NCBI GenBank assembly: GCA_038496445.1
Contig: JALMLS010000453.1
Coordinates: forward strand, 1 to 64,000
Reading direction: 5' to 3'
From: Trichosphaerium sp. ATCC 40318
Lineage: Eukaryota; Discosea; Flabellinia; Trichosidae
Length of the DNA: 64,000 bases
The notes below the pieces were generated by a model, which did not search any database, had not been told where the DNA came from, and saw only the letters and a list, made by a program, of their open reading frames with translations. Positions within the stretch are counted from its first letter, which is position 1, and each line of letters begins with the position of its first letter. Below are positions 21,685 through 34,029 of the stretch, piece after piece. The position numbers and the translations under genes are program-made.

Positions 21685-23253
21685 TTACACTTTTGTTTTT
21701 ATTTGATAAACTTTCCATTTTGGATTATTTGTTTCAGGAGGCGTTAAGAAGTGAGCTGGTATTCTCGAAGCACCTGGTATATTATTAGGTGTAATAAACC
21801 TATCCCAATCACGACGAATATGAACTAAATTATCAAGTGACTTATACGCCTGGTAATAGTACAATTCCGGATGTCTGGCATAGTCTGTTTGTTTTGTTTC
21901 TTTTTCCTTATTTTTTCTTATTTTCTTCGATTTCTTCAAATACAAAAAAAAATTAGCACATGACATATGATACTTTCAATGTCTCTTTAAAAAATACTTA
22001 CGTGTCCACTTGAGAAATTCTTGTAGCTTTTATAGTTATCTATCTTCACAACAGGTTGTATAGGCATATCTTCGAAAGGAGCAAAGATATTATTATCAAG
22101 AACTTGTCTACCTAAAATATGCAATGTGTCAAAAAAAAAATTGCTGATTGCTTCACCGAACAGAACGTGTCAAAATGATCACGGAAAAACTTCAGTTTTG
22201 TAGTTCTTACCTTGTCCTTGAATATTCCTTACACGCAATCTTCGTAATTGCTCTAATTTAGCGAGTACAATAGCAGTATTTTGTTGTGCTCTCCATTTCT
22301 TCTCTTCCTCAGCATCTTTTTGTTGTTTGATCTTGCGGTCTTGTTCCTCCTTAAAACAAATTAATAAACCTGCAATCTCATGAACCTTTAAATACTCATA
22401 AACCAGATCTCACCTGTTTCTTAGCCTTCAAGAGATTTTGCTCATGTTCTTGCCACTCAGTAGCCATTTTATCCATAACAGGAGCCAACCTTTTTTCTTC
22501 CTTATCTGACGCTTTTATTTCCTCTCTTTTTCGTTTACGCCATATCTTATGATGAGTTAATAATAATATCATATTATCATAAGATTCATAACAAAAAAAA
22601 AACCACATCCTAAGGAAAACTTGACTGAACTGAACAAAACAAAACTCACATTTTTTCGATTTCTTTTAGCCATTTTCTTTTTGAATATTTCCATTGCCGC
22701 CTTATCGTTAAATAACTCATTGAGACTCTCTACTTCGTGCTAGAGAAACCTTTAATAAGTGAATCTTGCAGTAAAACGCCTTTTGACGGCCTGAAAAGCT
22801 GTCATACTTTTAGTTTTAGATTTTCTTGCTCGAGAGATTTCTTAGACTCTGTTGGGTTCGTATTGTCCTTAATTTAAGTCATTATCAGTGTCTAGCACGT
22901 AGAATCAAGGAGCATAGTGTTTTTCAACGGTAAAAATACAAAAATATTCCGTTATATACTTTGTAGGATACAATGCGGTTCGAATTTACCTCTAGTTGGT
23001 CTGTTTTGTTAATCTTAATTAAATTAGCTTCAATTGTCATCAATCTATCCTTTATATCCTGTAATCGCTTTTTGACTGCTGGTATAGTCCATGCGGAGCG
23101 ATCTCGTGGCATTGGCGTATATTTTGCTTGAAATTGTTGTACACGCTCTACCATTGGATCTAAAAGCGTCACAATAAATCCCGAAATGCTACACAAACCT
23201 GGAGGCATTTGGATAGGCACATAATTGCTAGGATTATAAAGGTGCTGCTGCAT
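21685..23253 (-). CDS. PDCD7 / U11-59K-like minor-spliceosome protein
   Basis: Seven exons can be joined, starting MQQHLYNPSNYVPIQ at 23253 (exon 1 23253-22990) and ending VYQIKTKV at 21685. The middle is long charged helix with coiled-coil character (EVESLNELFNDKAAM, RKRKREEIKASDKEEKR, EEQDRKIKQQKDAEEEKK). The C-terminus YYYQAYKSLDNLVHIRRDWD followed by RFITPN, SRIPAHFLTPP and NPKW resembles the conserved C-terminal block of PDCD7, the 59K protein of the U11/U12 di-snRNP (IR..WD, then a P-rich W-terminated segment). If correct, the organism has or had a minor spliceosome. The match is from memory of the family pattern, so identity is moderately sure while the gene itself is secure. Confidence 0.7.
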
Positions 23254-23378
23254 GCTTGTTTTCTTTACAGACAACGCACTTACTGTTTTAGAAAGCGTGT
23301 AAGAGCGACGGTAAACTTAACTTCGAAGCTATCCATACTTAAAACTGAGACGAGACAGTTGTACTCAAAGCTAGGTGT

Positions 23379-24013
23379 ATGGCAGAACGACAAAAGAGCC
23401 CTACTGGCTCTGCAAAGAAAAAGGCAAAAAAACATAAAAGATTCACATCAATGGCGGCCTGGCGCTCTGTAATAATCCCACAGAGCAAGAAAGCGCATGG
23501 AAGAAAGAGGGCAACAACTACGGACCTCAGCCCACACATGGCCCGCAGAGCCATCAGTGTTGACAGTGAGCTAAGCTCGTTGTCAGCACGTAATCGGAGT
23601 AACCAAAGCCGATCAAAGCCACTTCATTCCTCTTTTGATGCCCGTACAACTATGTCAAACAAGCAAGTAGAAGTAGAAGTAGAGCCTGCACCTGCTTCCG
23701 TAGAGTTTCGAGCTGAATTGTTTGCGCGCGTAGATAGGCATGATGCAAATGGGTTTTTATCACATCAACGTACTACGAATAGAAAGGCAAGAATGAGAGT
23801 ACAAAGGTAAAGTATTATGTAGCAACAAGTTGTTTTATTAAACGAAAAAACTTACCATATTTGCTAAAACTACTTAGTTTCGCCAAGAAACCAACAAACG
23901 TACAACTGGACATACTAGATGATGACTTGGACGCATTATTCCCTTTACCTTTTGAAACACCTCCAAGATCAATATCAATGGATTTTACAGCACTACGAGA
24001 ACCCGAAGAGTAG
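23379..24013 (+). CDS. Basic, mostly disordered protein of unknown function
   Basis: Two exons, 23379-23806 and 23878-24013, with a 71-nt intron; the product is 187 residues. The N-terminus is Lys/Arg-rich with nuclear-localisation character (SAKKKAKKHKRF, GRKRATTTD). A Ser-rich stretch follows, then EVEVEPAPASVEFRAELF with VDRHDANGFLSHQRTTNRK. The acidic C-terminus includes LDILDDDLDALFPLPFE, which looks like a short linear interaction or activation motif. Divergent from the PDCD7-like gene with 125 bp between start codons. No known domain recognised. A nuclear regulatory protein is a guess. Confidence 0.65.
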
Positions 24014-24519
24014 CATCAATTCAGTTTTTAAACAAAACAACCTAAAAACTGCATAACTCCATTCAATGACAAACAATTTTTCCCCAAGATACTCTTACAT
24101 AGAGTTCAATACATGTACATTACCTGATTTGTAAATAAACTAAATGATAGCACAATATACTCCGCTGCAAAGACCAGTAAAAGTCCGAAAATGGACTTTT
24201 GTTCGTATTATCTTGTTTACAAGATTTTAAAATGACCGACAAGTACAATACTTATCCAATATAAACTCGAATACAATCATTGACATGTCAAGCTGTCAAC
24301 CAAGATAGCTCAACGTGAAAACGATTGCAGCTTATTTTCATGTAGGCCTGTCGAGGCTGAATAACCCTACCCGAAGGCTAGGAACGTGTTACCTTCTAAC
24401 TGGTTGAGATGTTATACCACACGTATTTCTACGCGAACACGTGTATTTAGGTTGAAAATACTCGAGTGTTGGCATTGAATTTTAATCACTTTTTGAAAAA
24501 TAACCGAAGGTGGCCTAAC
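24014..24519. other. Intergenic region
   Basis: Spacer between two small rightward genes. It contains a stretch with some inverted pairing (24300-24420) that I could not assign to any ncRNA family. CACGTG occurs near 24438. Confidence 0.4.
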
Positions 24520-24894
24520 ATGAATAGAATGGGGTTAACGCCTAAGGAGCAGCAACAAAACAGAATGCGCGTGTTAGCTAAATTGCAAAAGCAAGAACAA
24601 GAGGCAGAACGCCGTCGACATGCGTCATTTAAATCGTACGTACAATTTAACCGCGTTTAGCTCGTTGTTTCACTCACTTTTTGTAGATCAGTTCAACCTT
24701 CAGCAAAGGCCGCCTGGACCCAGCAATACTCTAATTCTAGCCATAACAAGACCAAACAGATGAACGCTGAGTCACGCAGAGATCTTCAAGCAGCACGACA
24801 GTCAGACTTCGGATATTACGTCGGCGTGTGCTCAGAATACGGTAATTCGATAATACCGGTGATTCCAAGGGCAAAGGTTCCTCATACCGAGTAG
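24520..24894 (+). CDS. Small charged helical protein, unknown
   Basis: Two exons, 24520-24635 and 24687-24894 (intron 51 nt, gtacgt...tgtag), 107 residues. It begins MNRMGLTPKEQQQNRMRV and continues as a Gln/Glu/Arg-rich helix (KLQKQEQEAERRRH), probably a short coiled coil. The second exon is Ser/Asn/Lys-rich and ends IIPVIPRAKVPHTE. The join is in phase and the second exon has no other open frame, which supports the model. No family recognised. Confidence 0.6.
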
Positions 24895-25110
24895 AGCCAT
24901 TAATTCGCTTGCAATAATGTAAATCATGTACAACAGTGACAATAGACGCATTTATCGCTAAGCTAATTAACAGATAATTTGTAATAAATGTTTTCTTGTT
25001 TTAAAAACCACCAAGGCGCTGTTTGTATCTCCAACAAACAAACTAGACACTTCACAGGAATTATTTATTTTTGTTTTCAACAAAAAAAAAACGGTTAAAA
25101 TTTCAAGCAG

Positions 25111-25428
25111 TCAAATTTTGGTCTCATCTGTGTAGCAATCAAGAAGCACGTGATAAACAACATTAATTTTGAAAAAGGTTTGCCAATAGGGACTACAAAG
25201 ATACGTGTTGGTTAGTATCTGACTGGTTTGTAACAAATAGCTAGCAACCGTTGAGAATGTCCCAGGCTGCCGAATTTTCCTCTCACAAGCATAGAGTTGT
25301 AGTACCAAATCCGAGTACTTATTTATTGCCTGTCTGCTGATCAACAGTACTACCAGAGGTAATACAGCGCCTATTGACGCAACACCAACAGTAGTCAAAA
25401 CGATTTCCTTGCTACAGTTAGTTGACAT
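25111..25428 (-). CDS. Small membrane protein, unknown
   Basis: Single open frame of 105 residues from ATG 25428-25426. One strong hydrophobic segment lies near the N-terminus (IVLTTVGVASIGAVLPLVVLLI), then an amphipathic region with several Cys and Tyr. A spliced model using CACGTG-containing sequence near 25147 as part of an intron cannot be excluded. No homology recognised. Confidence 0.45.
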   Translation of the reverse strand: MSTNCSKEIVLTTVGVASIGAVLPLVVLLISRQAINKYSDLVLQLYACERKIRQPGTFSTVASYLLQTSQILTNTYLCSPYWQTFFKINVVYHVLLDCYTDETKI

Positions 25429-25625
25429 TGCGTAATTTTCAAAACGACTCAAGCCAAAAAAAACTCAAGTTGTACACGACTTCCCCACGGCGATGACTGA
25501 ATATAATATTATAAAATGACGATGATCTAGCTTTAGGTAAACTGATTGTTTCTAACGAAAAAAAATTAGGGCTGCTAGGGTTGTAGTGACCTTAGGTCGA
25601 AGCATATTTATTGATGTAAACCTCA

Positions 25626-26114
25626 CTAAAACTTTGTGTAATCGTGCGCTTTTACAATACTCTCAGGTAGCCATGTCTCGTGAATATGAATAATCTGAAA
25701 GCCTTCAAAGTGAAATAAATAAGTACGAAGAGAGATGAAACCAAAAAGAATTCAAAAAAAAAAGTGCTCAAGGCTAAACGTACCATGTTCTGGATGCTTT
25801 TTAAGCAACATTGATGTTGTCCTTCCGTTCTGAGCTGCAGAGTTTTTTGCTCCTTTCTGGAATTCGTTATACGTGACCAAATGGAGTGTGTCACTGAGTT
25901 CCTTGACCTCTATATTGACGACTAAACGTTGTAAGAGAGGATTTGAGGTTTCACGTTGAAAAGTTTTTGGCATGTCTGCTTTGTCCAGCTTACCTTGAAT
26001 TTTGAAGTCCTTGTTCTTTCCATAAGCGCTTGAGAGCATATTGTCAAGATCTTTGTATCCGCCAGTAAATCCGCCAGGGAAAATGTACTTAAACTCCTCC
26101 GCCGTTGCTGCCAT
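25626..26114 (-). CDS. NTF2/SnoaL-like fold protein
   Basis: Two exons, 26114-25784 and 25702-25626, with an 81-nt intron; the product is 135 residues. The sequence starts MAATAEEFKYIFPGG and includes LVVNIEVKELSDTLHLVTYNEF, GRTTSMLLKKHPEHG and FQIIHIHETWLPE. The last two resemble the paired C-terminal strands of NTF2-like/SnoaL proteins (R.S..L....GW.I.H.H). Such proteins are small alpha+beta barrels used as isomerases, dehydratases or binding domains. No catalytic residues can be assigned. It lies 83 bp upstream, on the same strand, of the end of the FAD monooxygenase gene. Confidence 0.6.
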
Positions 26115-26197
26115 TACTACCTTTTGTAGTGAAGCCTATATACGGTAAGCAACGTAACGGTTTATGACGTTTTTGGCGTGATGTTGGCTAAAACGCT

Positions 26198-28759
26198 CTA
26201 AAATCGTACTTTTTGTGCTTCATCGCCACCCCATGCACCATTATACCATTTAGTGAAGAAAACGTGAAGATCAACAATGAACTTTCCTGAAGGGTGAGCT
26301 GGTACGTTATTATTACCACATTCCAAGTATTCCTTTGTATTTAACCATTGTGAGGCTGCTTTAGTAAACTCTGTCATGCCGCTTTGTTTATTTTTGGTTT
26401 GATTGCTAGCATGACTTAACAATATGGAATTCAATATTTAAGCCAAACTTACTTTTTTACAATAAAATCACCAGAGTAGGTCAATAATCTACCCAATACT
26501 GGTAAATCGATCCTACCATTAAACTTCCATCCGTCAGGCGTAAATTCCTCTTCCCAGGATGACGTTGGAGATAAGAATTTAGGAAGAGTGATCCCAAGGA
26601 ACGCTGTGCTTATACTTACATAGTGTATAGCCTTGGATGTTACGTTAATGTCATATGTGAACGTTAAACCATTTGACGCTTCAGATAGTTTTTTCTCATC
26701 GCCAACAGCTCTAGAAGCCATCTGGGAGCTATAATTATCATCTCCAAACCATCTTGTCCAAGTTTGGGTTCTACGACCATCTGTATCGATACTCTTTACA
26801 CTAGCTTTGAATGGAACATCTTTACAATCTCTAGGAGTACCAGCAATTCTACCAATAACGTTGGTGATCTGATTGCCACTAAAGCAAACAATTAAATCAC
26901 AAAATGTTGTACTCAATTTCAAAGTAACTACCTTGAGAATGAACAAATCCCAGTGCCACTACCCTCTTTAGCACTTCTAAAATTTCTAACGTGTGTAGGA
27001 AGATCTTTTAATTTATCACCAAATATCTCATCCCACAATGAATAATCTTCTCGTAATAGCGGACTAACACAAAGACTTTAACATACGATTCCTTTCAAGA
27101 AAGCAGTGGGTATTTTCTCTAAAATGTTATCACGTGCCGCGGTGCAAAGTTACCTCCCAATGAGTAATTCACAACTACTTCGAACACACGTGATCTAATG
27201 AAGTCTGGTACGATAGACATTGCAAAATCTCGATAAGGAGCAGCACTACCAAGCTGACCTAAACGACAGGTGAACACAAAACTCAAATCTTGTTTAAATT
27301 ATACCTGTCCATGCTACACAATCAGCTAGCCATTGTACTGTTTTCGCACGTGACATTCTTGCATTTTGAAACTCAGCAAACGCTTTAGGCAAATCATTGC
27401 TGTGTTTTTGAATACAATGACCTAATTCAAGAGCGTCTTCAATAGCCAATCCAGCACCTATGCGAGCATCCTTTAGTTATTTACTACAAGTCACAACCCA
27501 TTAATATACCTTGAGCTAAATTAGGGGCTGTTGCATGGACAGCATCACCCATGAGAACAACCTACGTGACTTAGTTTATGAATAATTTGTCACTACTTAC
27601 TTTTTTCCTATCATGCCACAATGACGGTGTTGGCAATTTCGAAATGTCAGTACGCATTATATCCGCCAAAGGCGTTTTTTTAATTAATTCAGCAATAGGA
27701 GAATGCCTGATATGGTATTAGATCGCTTGAAAAGAAGTCTCAAAACCACAAAAAGACAAACAAACCATTTCCCAAAATGTTCCATCAAATCTTCTTTTAC
27801 TGTATCTGAAGTAGCTCCTTCAGGTGCAGGAAATGCCGTAAACCAAAAAACCTGAAGAAGGAGGTTAACAAAAAAGTCTTCACTGTGTTTGTTTACCTCT
27901 GGTTTCTTCAGTGGTACATATCCGAAGCGTTTTCTGAAACCCCAAGACTCAAAGCTGGCTCGACATTGTTCAAATTCTTCATCAGACACTTTTACTGTAG
28001 CTCTGTAGTATGTGTAGCCACAATAACGTGGTTTAAGTTCTGGGAATAACTAAATAGTCGTTATGCAGTAATACAAATACTTCCAGTCAAACCTGTTTAC
28101 GAACTGGAGAGTGAATGCCGTCTGCACCAATAAGGAAATCACCTTCTGAAGATGAACCATCTTTAAATTTTACAACTACACTGTCATCTTTTTTATACTC
28201 AACTGCGTCAAACTCTGCATTCATGACTATCTCTACATCTTTGTATGACTTCAGTCCATTCAAAAGAACATTATGTAGATCCTGTCTATGCAAGCATAGG
28301 ACTGGAAAACGTTCATGAAAATCTTTTTTTGGCTTTGCAAGAATCGACCCAGATGTTGATTTGTATGAAGGATCTTTAAGGATTGAACCGACTTTCAAGA
28401 ACTCAGAACGTAGTCTAAGCTCTCTGAAGCATAACAGAGAATTTTTCCACAAACCTATGCCACTTCCGACGTGTTCTTAAAAAACGGTTAATAGCGCCTA
28501 GTTTTGGCATTTTTACGCCGTTTATAGCGCCGTGGGCCTGTAGAAAACCGTTTACGTACTCTTAAACGAAGTTTGCCTTTCATACACTTTTACTTTGTGT
28601 CCTGTTGCTGCAAGCGCATTTGCAGCCGTTAGGCCGCCTTTAAGACATTTTAACGACTGTTAATACTAAAACAACCTTACCTATGCCCCCACCAACGATT
28701 ATAGCACTGTGTATATTGTATTAGTACAATAGAACTCAGATTGACAAATCGTACCGCAT
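26198..28759 (-). CDS. FAD-dependent monooxygenase fused to DUF4166-like domain
   Basis: The first coding exon is only ATGCG (28759-28755), spliced across 28707-28754 to SAIIVGGGIGGLTAANALAA, the GxGxxG FAD-binding strand. Then come VKVYERQTSF, VGSGIGLWKNSL, FLIGADGIHSPVRKQ (DG motif), and VVLMGDAVHATAPNLAQG with GAGLAIEDALELG (GD motif): a zeaxanthin-epoxidase/salicylate-hydroxylase-type flavoprotein. After about 400 residues a second part begins, with TQTWTRWFGDDNYSS, GLTFTYDIN, FLGITLPKFLSP and LPVLGRLLTYSGDF, which fits DUF4166. The last intron (26415-26452) leads to a C-terminal exon ending DEAQKVRF. The substrate is unknown. The arrangement of both modules in one chain is notable. Confidence 0.85.
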
Positions 28760-29178
28760 TGTGACACCAATACAATCTAGAAAAAGTGAGTTTACACCAA
28801 AAAAAAAAAATTCTTCTGTGAATTGTTTTTTGGTCGACTTGTTGGATAACTTCAAGTTTAAGATTGATCAAAACAATATGCCAAATGTATTTCAAAATCA
28901 CGTGAACAAACATCGTAGTTTGGATATGAATGAAAAGCACTGTTTTACACAAGCATTGCAGCACGTTCACCACTTTTCTCTGCTTTTTGGTAACTGAGAA
29001 AGGTATTAGCATCAGCAATGGACAATTAAACAACATACAATCACGATGTGTTATCACAGATTACTACAGCACATTCCTCAAATACTAAAAATGAGAACCG
29101 TTCAAAGAAACGTTTGACGGTAAACATATTTCATTTGCTGAAGATTACTTACACAGTATTAATAGCAAGAAAGAAACA
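28760..29178. other. Divergent intergenic region
   Basis: Shared upstream region of the FAD monooxygenase (-) and Nudix (+) genes. It contains a poly-A/T run and a CACGTG near 28899. Frames in it are not convincing. Confidence 0.45.
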
Positions 29179-30056
29179 ATGGCAGAGAGGCATCACAATA
29201 GCTATTGCTTTGCCTTGGTTGTAGTACAACACCCTGTGCGCATTTTGAAAGAATAGCTTGTTTTACAAAGCTTAAAACCACTGTAAAACATTCGTAACGG
29301 TTATTAGAAGACAAAGAAGTTCTTACTGGTCAACGAAACGCGCAATAGAGGATGGTGGTTGCCAGGTGGCTGTACGCTTTCATTTCCTTCCAAATCATCT
29401 CCTAACAGAGTAATTAGCGGTTGACAAAGGAGAAACGTAACGTTACATTCTTTTTAGCCATTAAACTCAAATCAATAGGTTCCCTTACGCTGCTGTACGC
29501 GAAACAGAAGAGGAAGGCGGAATGAAAGTCGAATTGAAGGGTACTATGCGCCAATAATCTCAAAACCAATTAACACCTTCAATAGGCATTCTAAGGGTAG
29601 AAAGAACGGCAGAGCGCTCTGGTACAGATCATACAAGGATGAGGTGAGTCAGGACACATTATCTCTGCTGTGTTGTCTCATACTACCCCTAGAGTAATAT
29701 ACTACGCTGAGCCTATCGATTTGGATGCACCTATAAAGACAACAGAGGACGAACACTCAATAGAATCAAGGTCTCACTTAATTTTTACTTTCTTCTCTCA
29801 TGTTCTAGGATCATCCTATTAAACTGCTTTTATAGATGGGTCACTGTTGATGATTTAAGTAAATTAAGACAAAGAGGAAACGAGCCATTAGATTGGTTCA
29901 CCTATGTTAGTAATGGAGGACCAGTACGTGCACTAGAGTTCCAACACTACCGTTACATTTGTTGACTTTTTTCCTTAGGTTTACCCTCTATCTCTTTATA
30001 CAATAGAAGGATTTCCGCCACCAACGAAAAAGGAAATAGCGAAGATGAAGAAGTGA
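29179..30056 (+). CDS. Nudix hydrolase
   Basis: Multi-exon gene starting MAERHHNSYCFALVVVQHP. The next exon gives TKKFLLVNETRNRGWWLPGG. Short exons then assemble the Nudix box GSVDKGETFPYAAVRETEEEGG, matching GX5EX7REUXEEXGU with its metal-binding glutamates. The following exons give VERTAERSGTDHTRMRVIYYAEP and WVTVDDLSKLRQRGNEPLDW, ending IAKMKK at the stop (30054-30056). Nudix enzymes hydrolyse nucleoside diphosphates linked to another group. The DHTRM/YYAEP region resembles diphosphoinositol-polyphosphate or ADP-ribose pyrophosphatases, but the substrate cannot be assigned. Cytosolic; no targeting signal seen. Confidence 0.87.
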
Positions 30057-30397
30057 TTATTAAACTCGAATGTGACAATGCGTGTTCCCAGAAAGTCAAT
30101 AAACTGAAATTTTCGTAACTACTTTAGCATTGAATTGCTGCCTCGGTGGTTGAATAGTTTTATCTGGAACACTGGCGAGCATTGTTGAATACATGCTACT
30201 GTAACGGTCAAATTAAGTAAAAAATCACGTGAGACTTACCTAACTCGCTACTCATTATCTTTTACCAACCTAACATTACTACAAGGAAACTTCTTCTTTT
30301 CGAGCAACCTCGTGGTGAAAAACGACAAGTCACGAGAAAACACGCTTAACTTTCTTTTTTTGCTGCGAACCTTAACAGCTTATCCAACTGTAGACAG
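30057..30397. other. Intergenic region
   Basis: No coding signal. CACGTG occurs within AAAATCACGTGAG near 30226. Confidence 0.45.
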
Positions 30398-31544
30398 ATG
30401 TACCAAGTTGCTCTTTTTCTGTTTATCGTCACTATTGGCTCGTCATTACAACAAATAACTCACGTACTAGCCTCTGTAGATTTTAATAATGCACCAGCAG
30501 TTTGCGAAGCAATGCACGTTGAATCCCTTTATGTTTTTTTTATTTTTCCTCGTGTAAGATACAACAGTTGTTATTTTTCACCTGTGGCAATCTTTTGATA
30601 TAAACACACCTCTCAGGCGTGTTCACACATGATCGCGCACGTGTACTTTTAAAACCCGCTTGATTTTTTTAGGCTCGCTTGATTCTTATTCATACTATCC
30701 CTAGGGGCTTGGTTATAGCAGAAATCCTCACAGATGCAGATTACAACGAGGCTTTTGCAGCGTGCTCTGATTGTGAAGGATGGGTTAACGGTAGAAGACC
30801 TATTGGCTCTGGTATTGAAGAAAACTTCAGGTAATTACCTATGTGTGTTGTCTAATATCAACCCTATTCAAGGTGTTTCGCATGTCGTGCTAATCCCACA
30901 GACCAATTTGATTGCCCTGATTGTATTGTTAATCTCGACACGTATGTTTGGCAACGTAGTAGACTGAGGTTAAGAGAGACACCTCTCTTCAAAGACATTG
31001 TTAAGTGTGTGCGTCAAAGTTCTATAAAAATCCTAGTGCCACACAAGTTCCTTGCTAAACAACCTATGTAAGCCATTGACTAACCCTCTTGGTGCCAATG
31101 TTATGGACTACCTTAACAGATACTATGGCATTGGAGATCCAACTATGATAGACTCGAGTACTGGTAACCTTGAAGAGTGTCTTCAGATTATCAATTTTCC
31201 AAACGCACCTGACGGTCCGTTTGTATTTATGAACGATAGAAATTGTGACATTCAAATGGGAGTTTATTGTCGTACGTATTTCTTGCGTGCAGATTGAAAA
31301 GAAATGGAGTTTCTCAAGCGAGACAACAAATCCAGAATATTTTGGGTTTTTAGTGTTTTGAAATCATCAACAGCTAATGGTCTTTGCAGAACCGCCACCA
31401 GCACTGATGTGTAACGTGTAAGTATATCTTGCAAAAAATATACTGATTTTATTCTTGTTTGCTAACCTGTTTATGACAAGACCAAGTATTATGGATAGCA
31501 TTCAAAGAGATATGGAACGTAGACTTCTTCTAGGAACTGTATGA
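30398..31544 (+). CDS. Secreted C-type-lectin-like protein
   Basis: A signal peptide (MYQVALFLFIVTIGSSLQQ) is followed by VCEAMHARLILIHTIPRGLV, ACSDCEGWVNGRRPIGSG, ENFRCFACRANPTDQFDCP, and later GPFVFMNDRNCDIQMGVYC. The order (buried Cys, a GWVNGRR block after an acidic helix, then W and a final N..C......VYC) is that of a C-type lectin-like domain. The first intron (from 30521) is rather long at about 150 nt, and the joins at about 31010-31040 and 31270-31390 were chosen by phase. The tail ends RRLLLGTV at 31544. Carbohydrate- or ligand-binding in the extracellular space or secretory pathway is expected; calcium ligands (EPN/QPD) are not evident. Confidence 0.6.
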
Positions 31545-31738
31545 AGTACAACAAAAAAATACCTGCTTCCAGAGATATTCTAATTAAACTATATTTACTA
31601 TTCTTTACCCTATTGGCACTGTAAAAATCTCAGGAACAACTAATGTGTTGTTATTGCCAATTTAGATACAACCCAAGCAAAAGATTTTCAGAAAATTTTA
31701 AGATAGACTCTTTTTGATAGTTCTTTTTTATTGTTTAT

Positions 31739-34029
31739 TTAAGCCATGGATGCTTTAAGGCTATCCAATAATTCTTGTGAACAAGCACTTGGTGAGCGCA
31801 TATTCATAGTATATGTGCACTTTTCAGGTTCCTCAACAGATAAAATTTCGTAGTCAGCACCGCAAGACAATGTAACCTAAAAAGAAAGATATCAGAATGA
31901 GGTTAACGTTTTTGGGGTTTTTTGGTGTCACGTGATCATACCTTCATGGAGCGTGCAGGTCCTTGCCAGCATGATTGTCCACCACCGAAAACCATTACAC
32001 TATGTTCATTTTCCCAGCCAGAGAAGGTACTAAAGAGGAAATCAATACCAGTTAAAATAAGAACAGGACTGAAATCTAAAATAAAAAATCCTTCGCACCC
32101 AAGCTTGACATGACTGCCACCACGCTGAAATACATCCTTGAATCCAGTAACCTCATAGGTATATTCACTAGTCTTATACTCAACCTTTCTTTCCCAGAGA
32201 CCATAATGTTCACCATTGTCTCCGAAATCCTACAACAAGTCAACAGTGTTATTTGCAGTATTTGCTTACAATAGTCAAAAACTTTTTGGCGTCTTCGACC
32301 TTCTTCTTTTTATCATAAACCAATGCATCAGCAGCAGTACACTCCTTATCAATAGCTTCTTTTTCTATATTTCATATTAGTCTAAGTCAATAAAGGCCAA
32401 CATAAACTGAGCAACTCGAATTGTAAAGCAAAACTAAAACAATTCAAATTATGGGTTTTTGCCTTTTTGTTTTTTGTCTAGTGATGGGTTTGAAGGGGTG
32501 CTTTTTCGTTTTGTTGTTGATGCTGAGGTAGTTGACTTCGCCTCTGGCGGTGTGTCTACAAACCAGCTTTGTATAAAATCGAAAATGAGAGCGATGGGGT
32601 TATGAAGGTGTTTAAGCGTAATTTCAACTGAGTTTTCCCCTTAAAAAAAAATTACACGATTTGCTGACCCACAGGCAAAAACAACATAATTTGAGTGATG
32701 AACGTGTAATTAAATATATCACATTCAAGAACAAAAGATAATTTTAGATGAACATTTAGTAATAACGTCATGTCCAAACAGAAAAAAAAAAGAAAAAGAA
32801 AAATCAAAGAAATCTTTCTGTCATCATGCCTTCTCTTTTTTGAGTTAGTTGAGGATCTTCTGGATCTTCTTCCTCCTCTTCTTCAGGTTCAGCATCGCCT
32901 TCTTCCTCTATAAAAAAGGTCAAAGGGGGAAGACAAAGTAAGAGAAATAAGAGATTCGTCCTCACCTTCTGTTTCACCATACTGGTTTTCTACAACTTCA
33001 TCCTCAACTCTATCATCATCTCCGGTTTCTTCTACAGGTTCTTCAACTGGTTCAGGTTCAAGCTCTTCCTTGAGACTATTGTATTCATTTGTGATTACAT
33101 CTCTCTCTTCTTTAAGCTTAGCTGCCTTATCTTCTAATTCTGCTAGTTCTTTTTCAAGTACATCTATTTCTTGACCCTTGCCGTCTTTAACGGCCTTATA
33201 ATCGGCGATATACTGAGCTCTAAAGGGGAAAAAAGTCGTCAGCAACAAGAAAGAAGGTTGGCATAAAAAATCAAAAAAAAAAAGAAAAGAAGAACCGTCT
33301 GCGACTTCTGATGGCCATACCTTGTCACTATACCCTTCTTGCAGCTTTCTATTTGTTCTAGTGTATCCTTGTACGCTTCTTGAGCCTTTTGTTTACAAGT
33401 ATCTTCACATTTAGTGGAGCTTTGAGCCTCATCAGAGCCGTCACAACAATCTATAAGATTGTCACTACTAAACTCTATGTGTGATGATGAACGTACCGCA
33501 AATGCCATCGTTAACCCAAGATGAAGGAATTGAAGTGCCTTTAAACCCTTTGTTGGCGCAATAGAAGCTACCATTTGGACATGCCGAAGTACCTTTAAAA
33601 GATGATTGTATTAGCGATTATGAGAGCGGATACGCTTAGTTGAGGGGTTTTGGCGGTATTCAAAAAAGTGGTGAGTCACTAACTGTTAAAAGGTGTCTAT
33701 AACGTTAAAACAACAAAAGCGTTCACTCACGACATGTGAAGTGCGTTTTGTCAATGGCAATAAAATTATTAGTTTAATTGACGTACCAGGTTCATCGGAA
33801 CCATCAGCGCAGTCACAGTAGTCGTCATTTACTTGTGAAGCTGGAATAGACTTCCCATCTCCACATTTAAAATTATCGCCGGAATAGCGGCTTAGCTCTA
33901 TAACAGTGCGTAAGCAACAATTATTAAAGGATAAAAAAGCGTACGATCAGGAGCTACGCCAAAAGTAGCATCCAGGGCTAGTACCGATGCGATAAGAAGA
34001 ATGGCTACAAAAACAACGCTTGACCTCAT
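31739..34029 (-). CDS. PRKCSH: Glucosidase II beta subunit (ER quality control)
   Basis: Starts [18 protein letters not shown], a signal peptide. Two LDL-receptor-A-like cysteine modules, [17 protein letters not shown] and [13 protein letters not shown], are typical of GTB1/PRKCSH. A coiled coil follows ([20 protein letters not shown]), an acidic Glu stretch ([11 protein letters not shown] and [10 protein letters not shown]), and a C-terminal mannose-6-phosphate-receptor-homology domain ([54 protein letters not shown]). The protein partners the catalytic alpha subunit in trimming glucose from N-glycans in the ER. About nine exons. I see no clear HDEL-type end; the last residues are SLKASMA. 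Confidence 0.93.

Noticed and set aside
24300-24420. Possible structured ncRNA
   Set aside because: Some self-complementarity by eye, but no tRNA A/B boxes, snRNA Sm site or other family signature.
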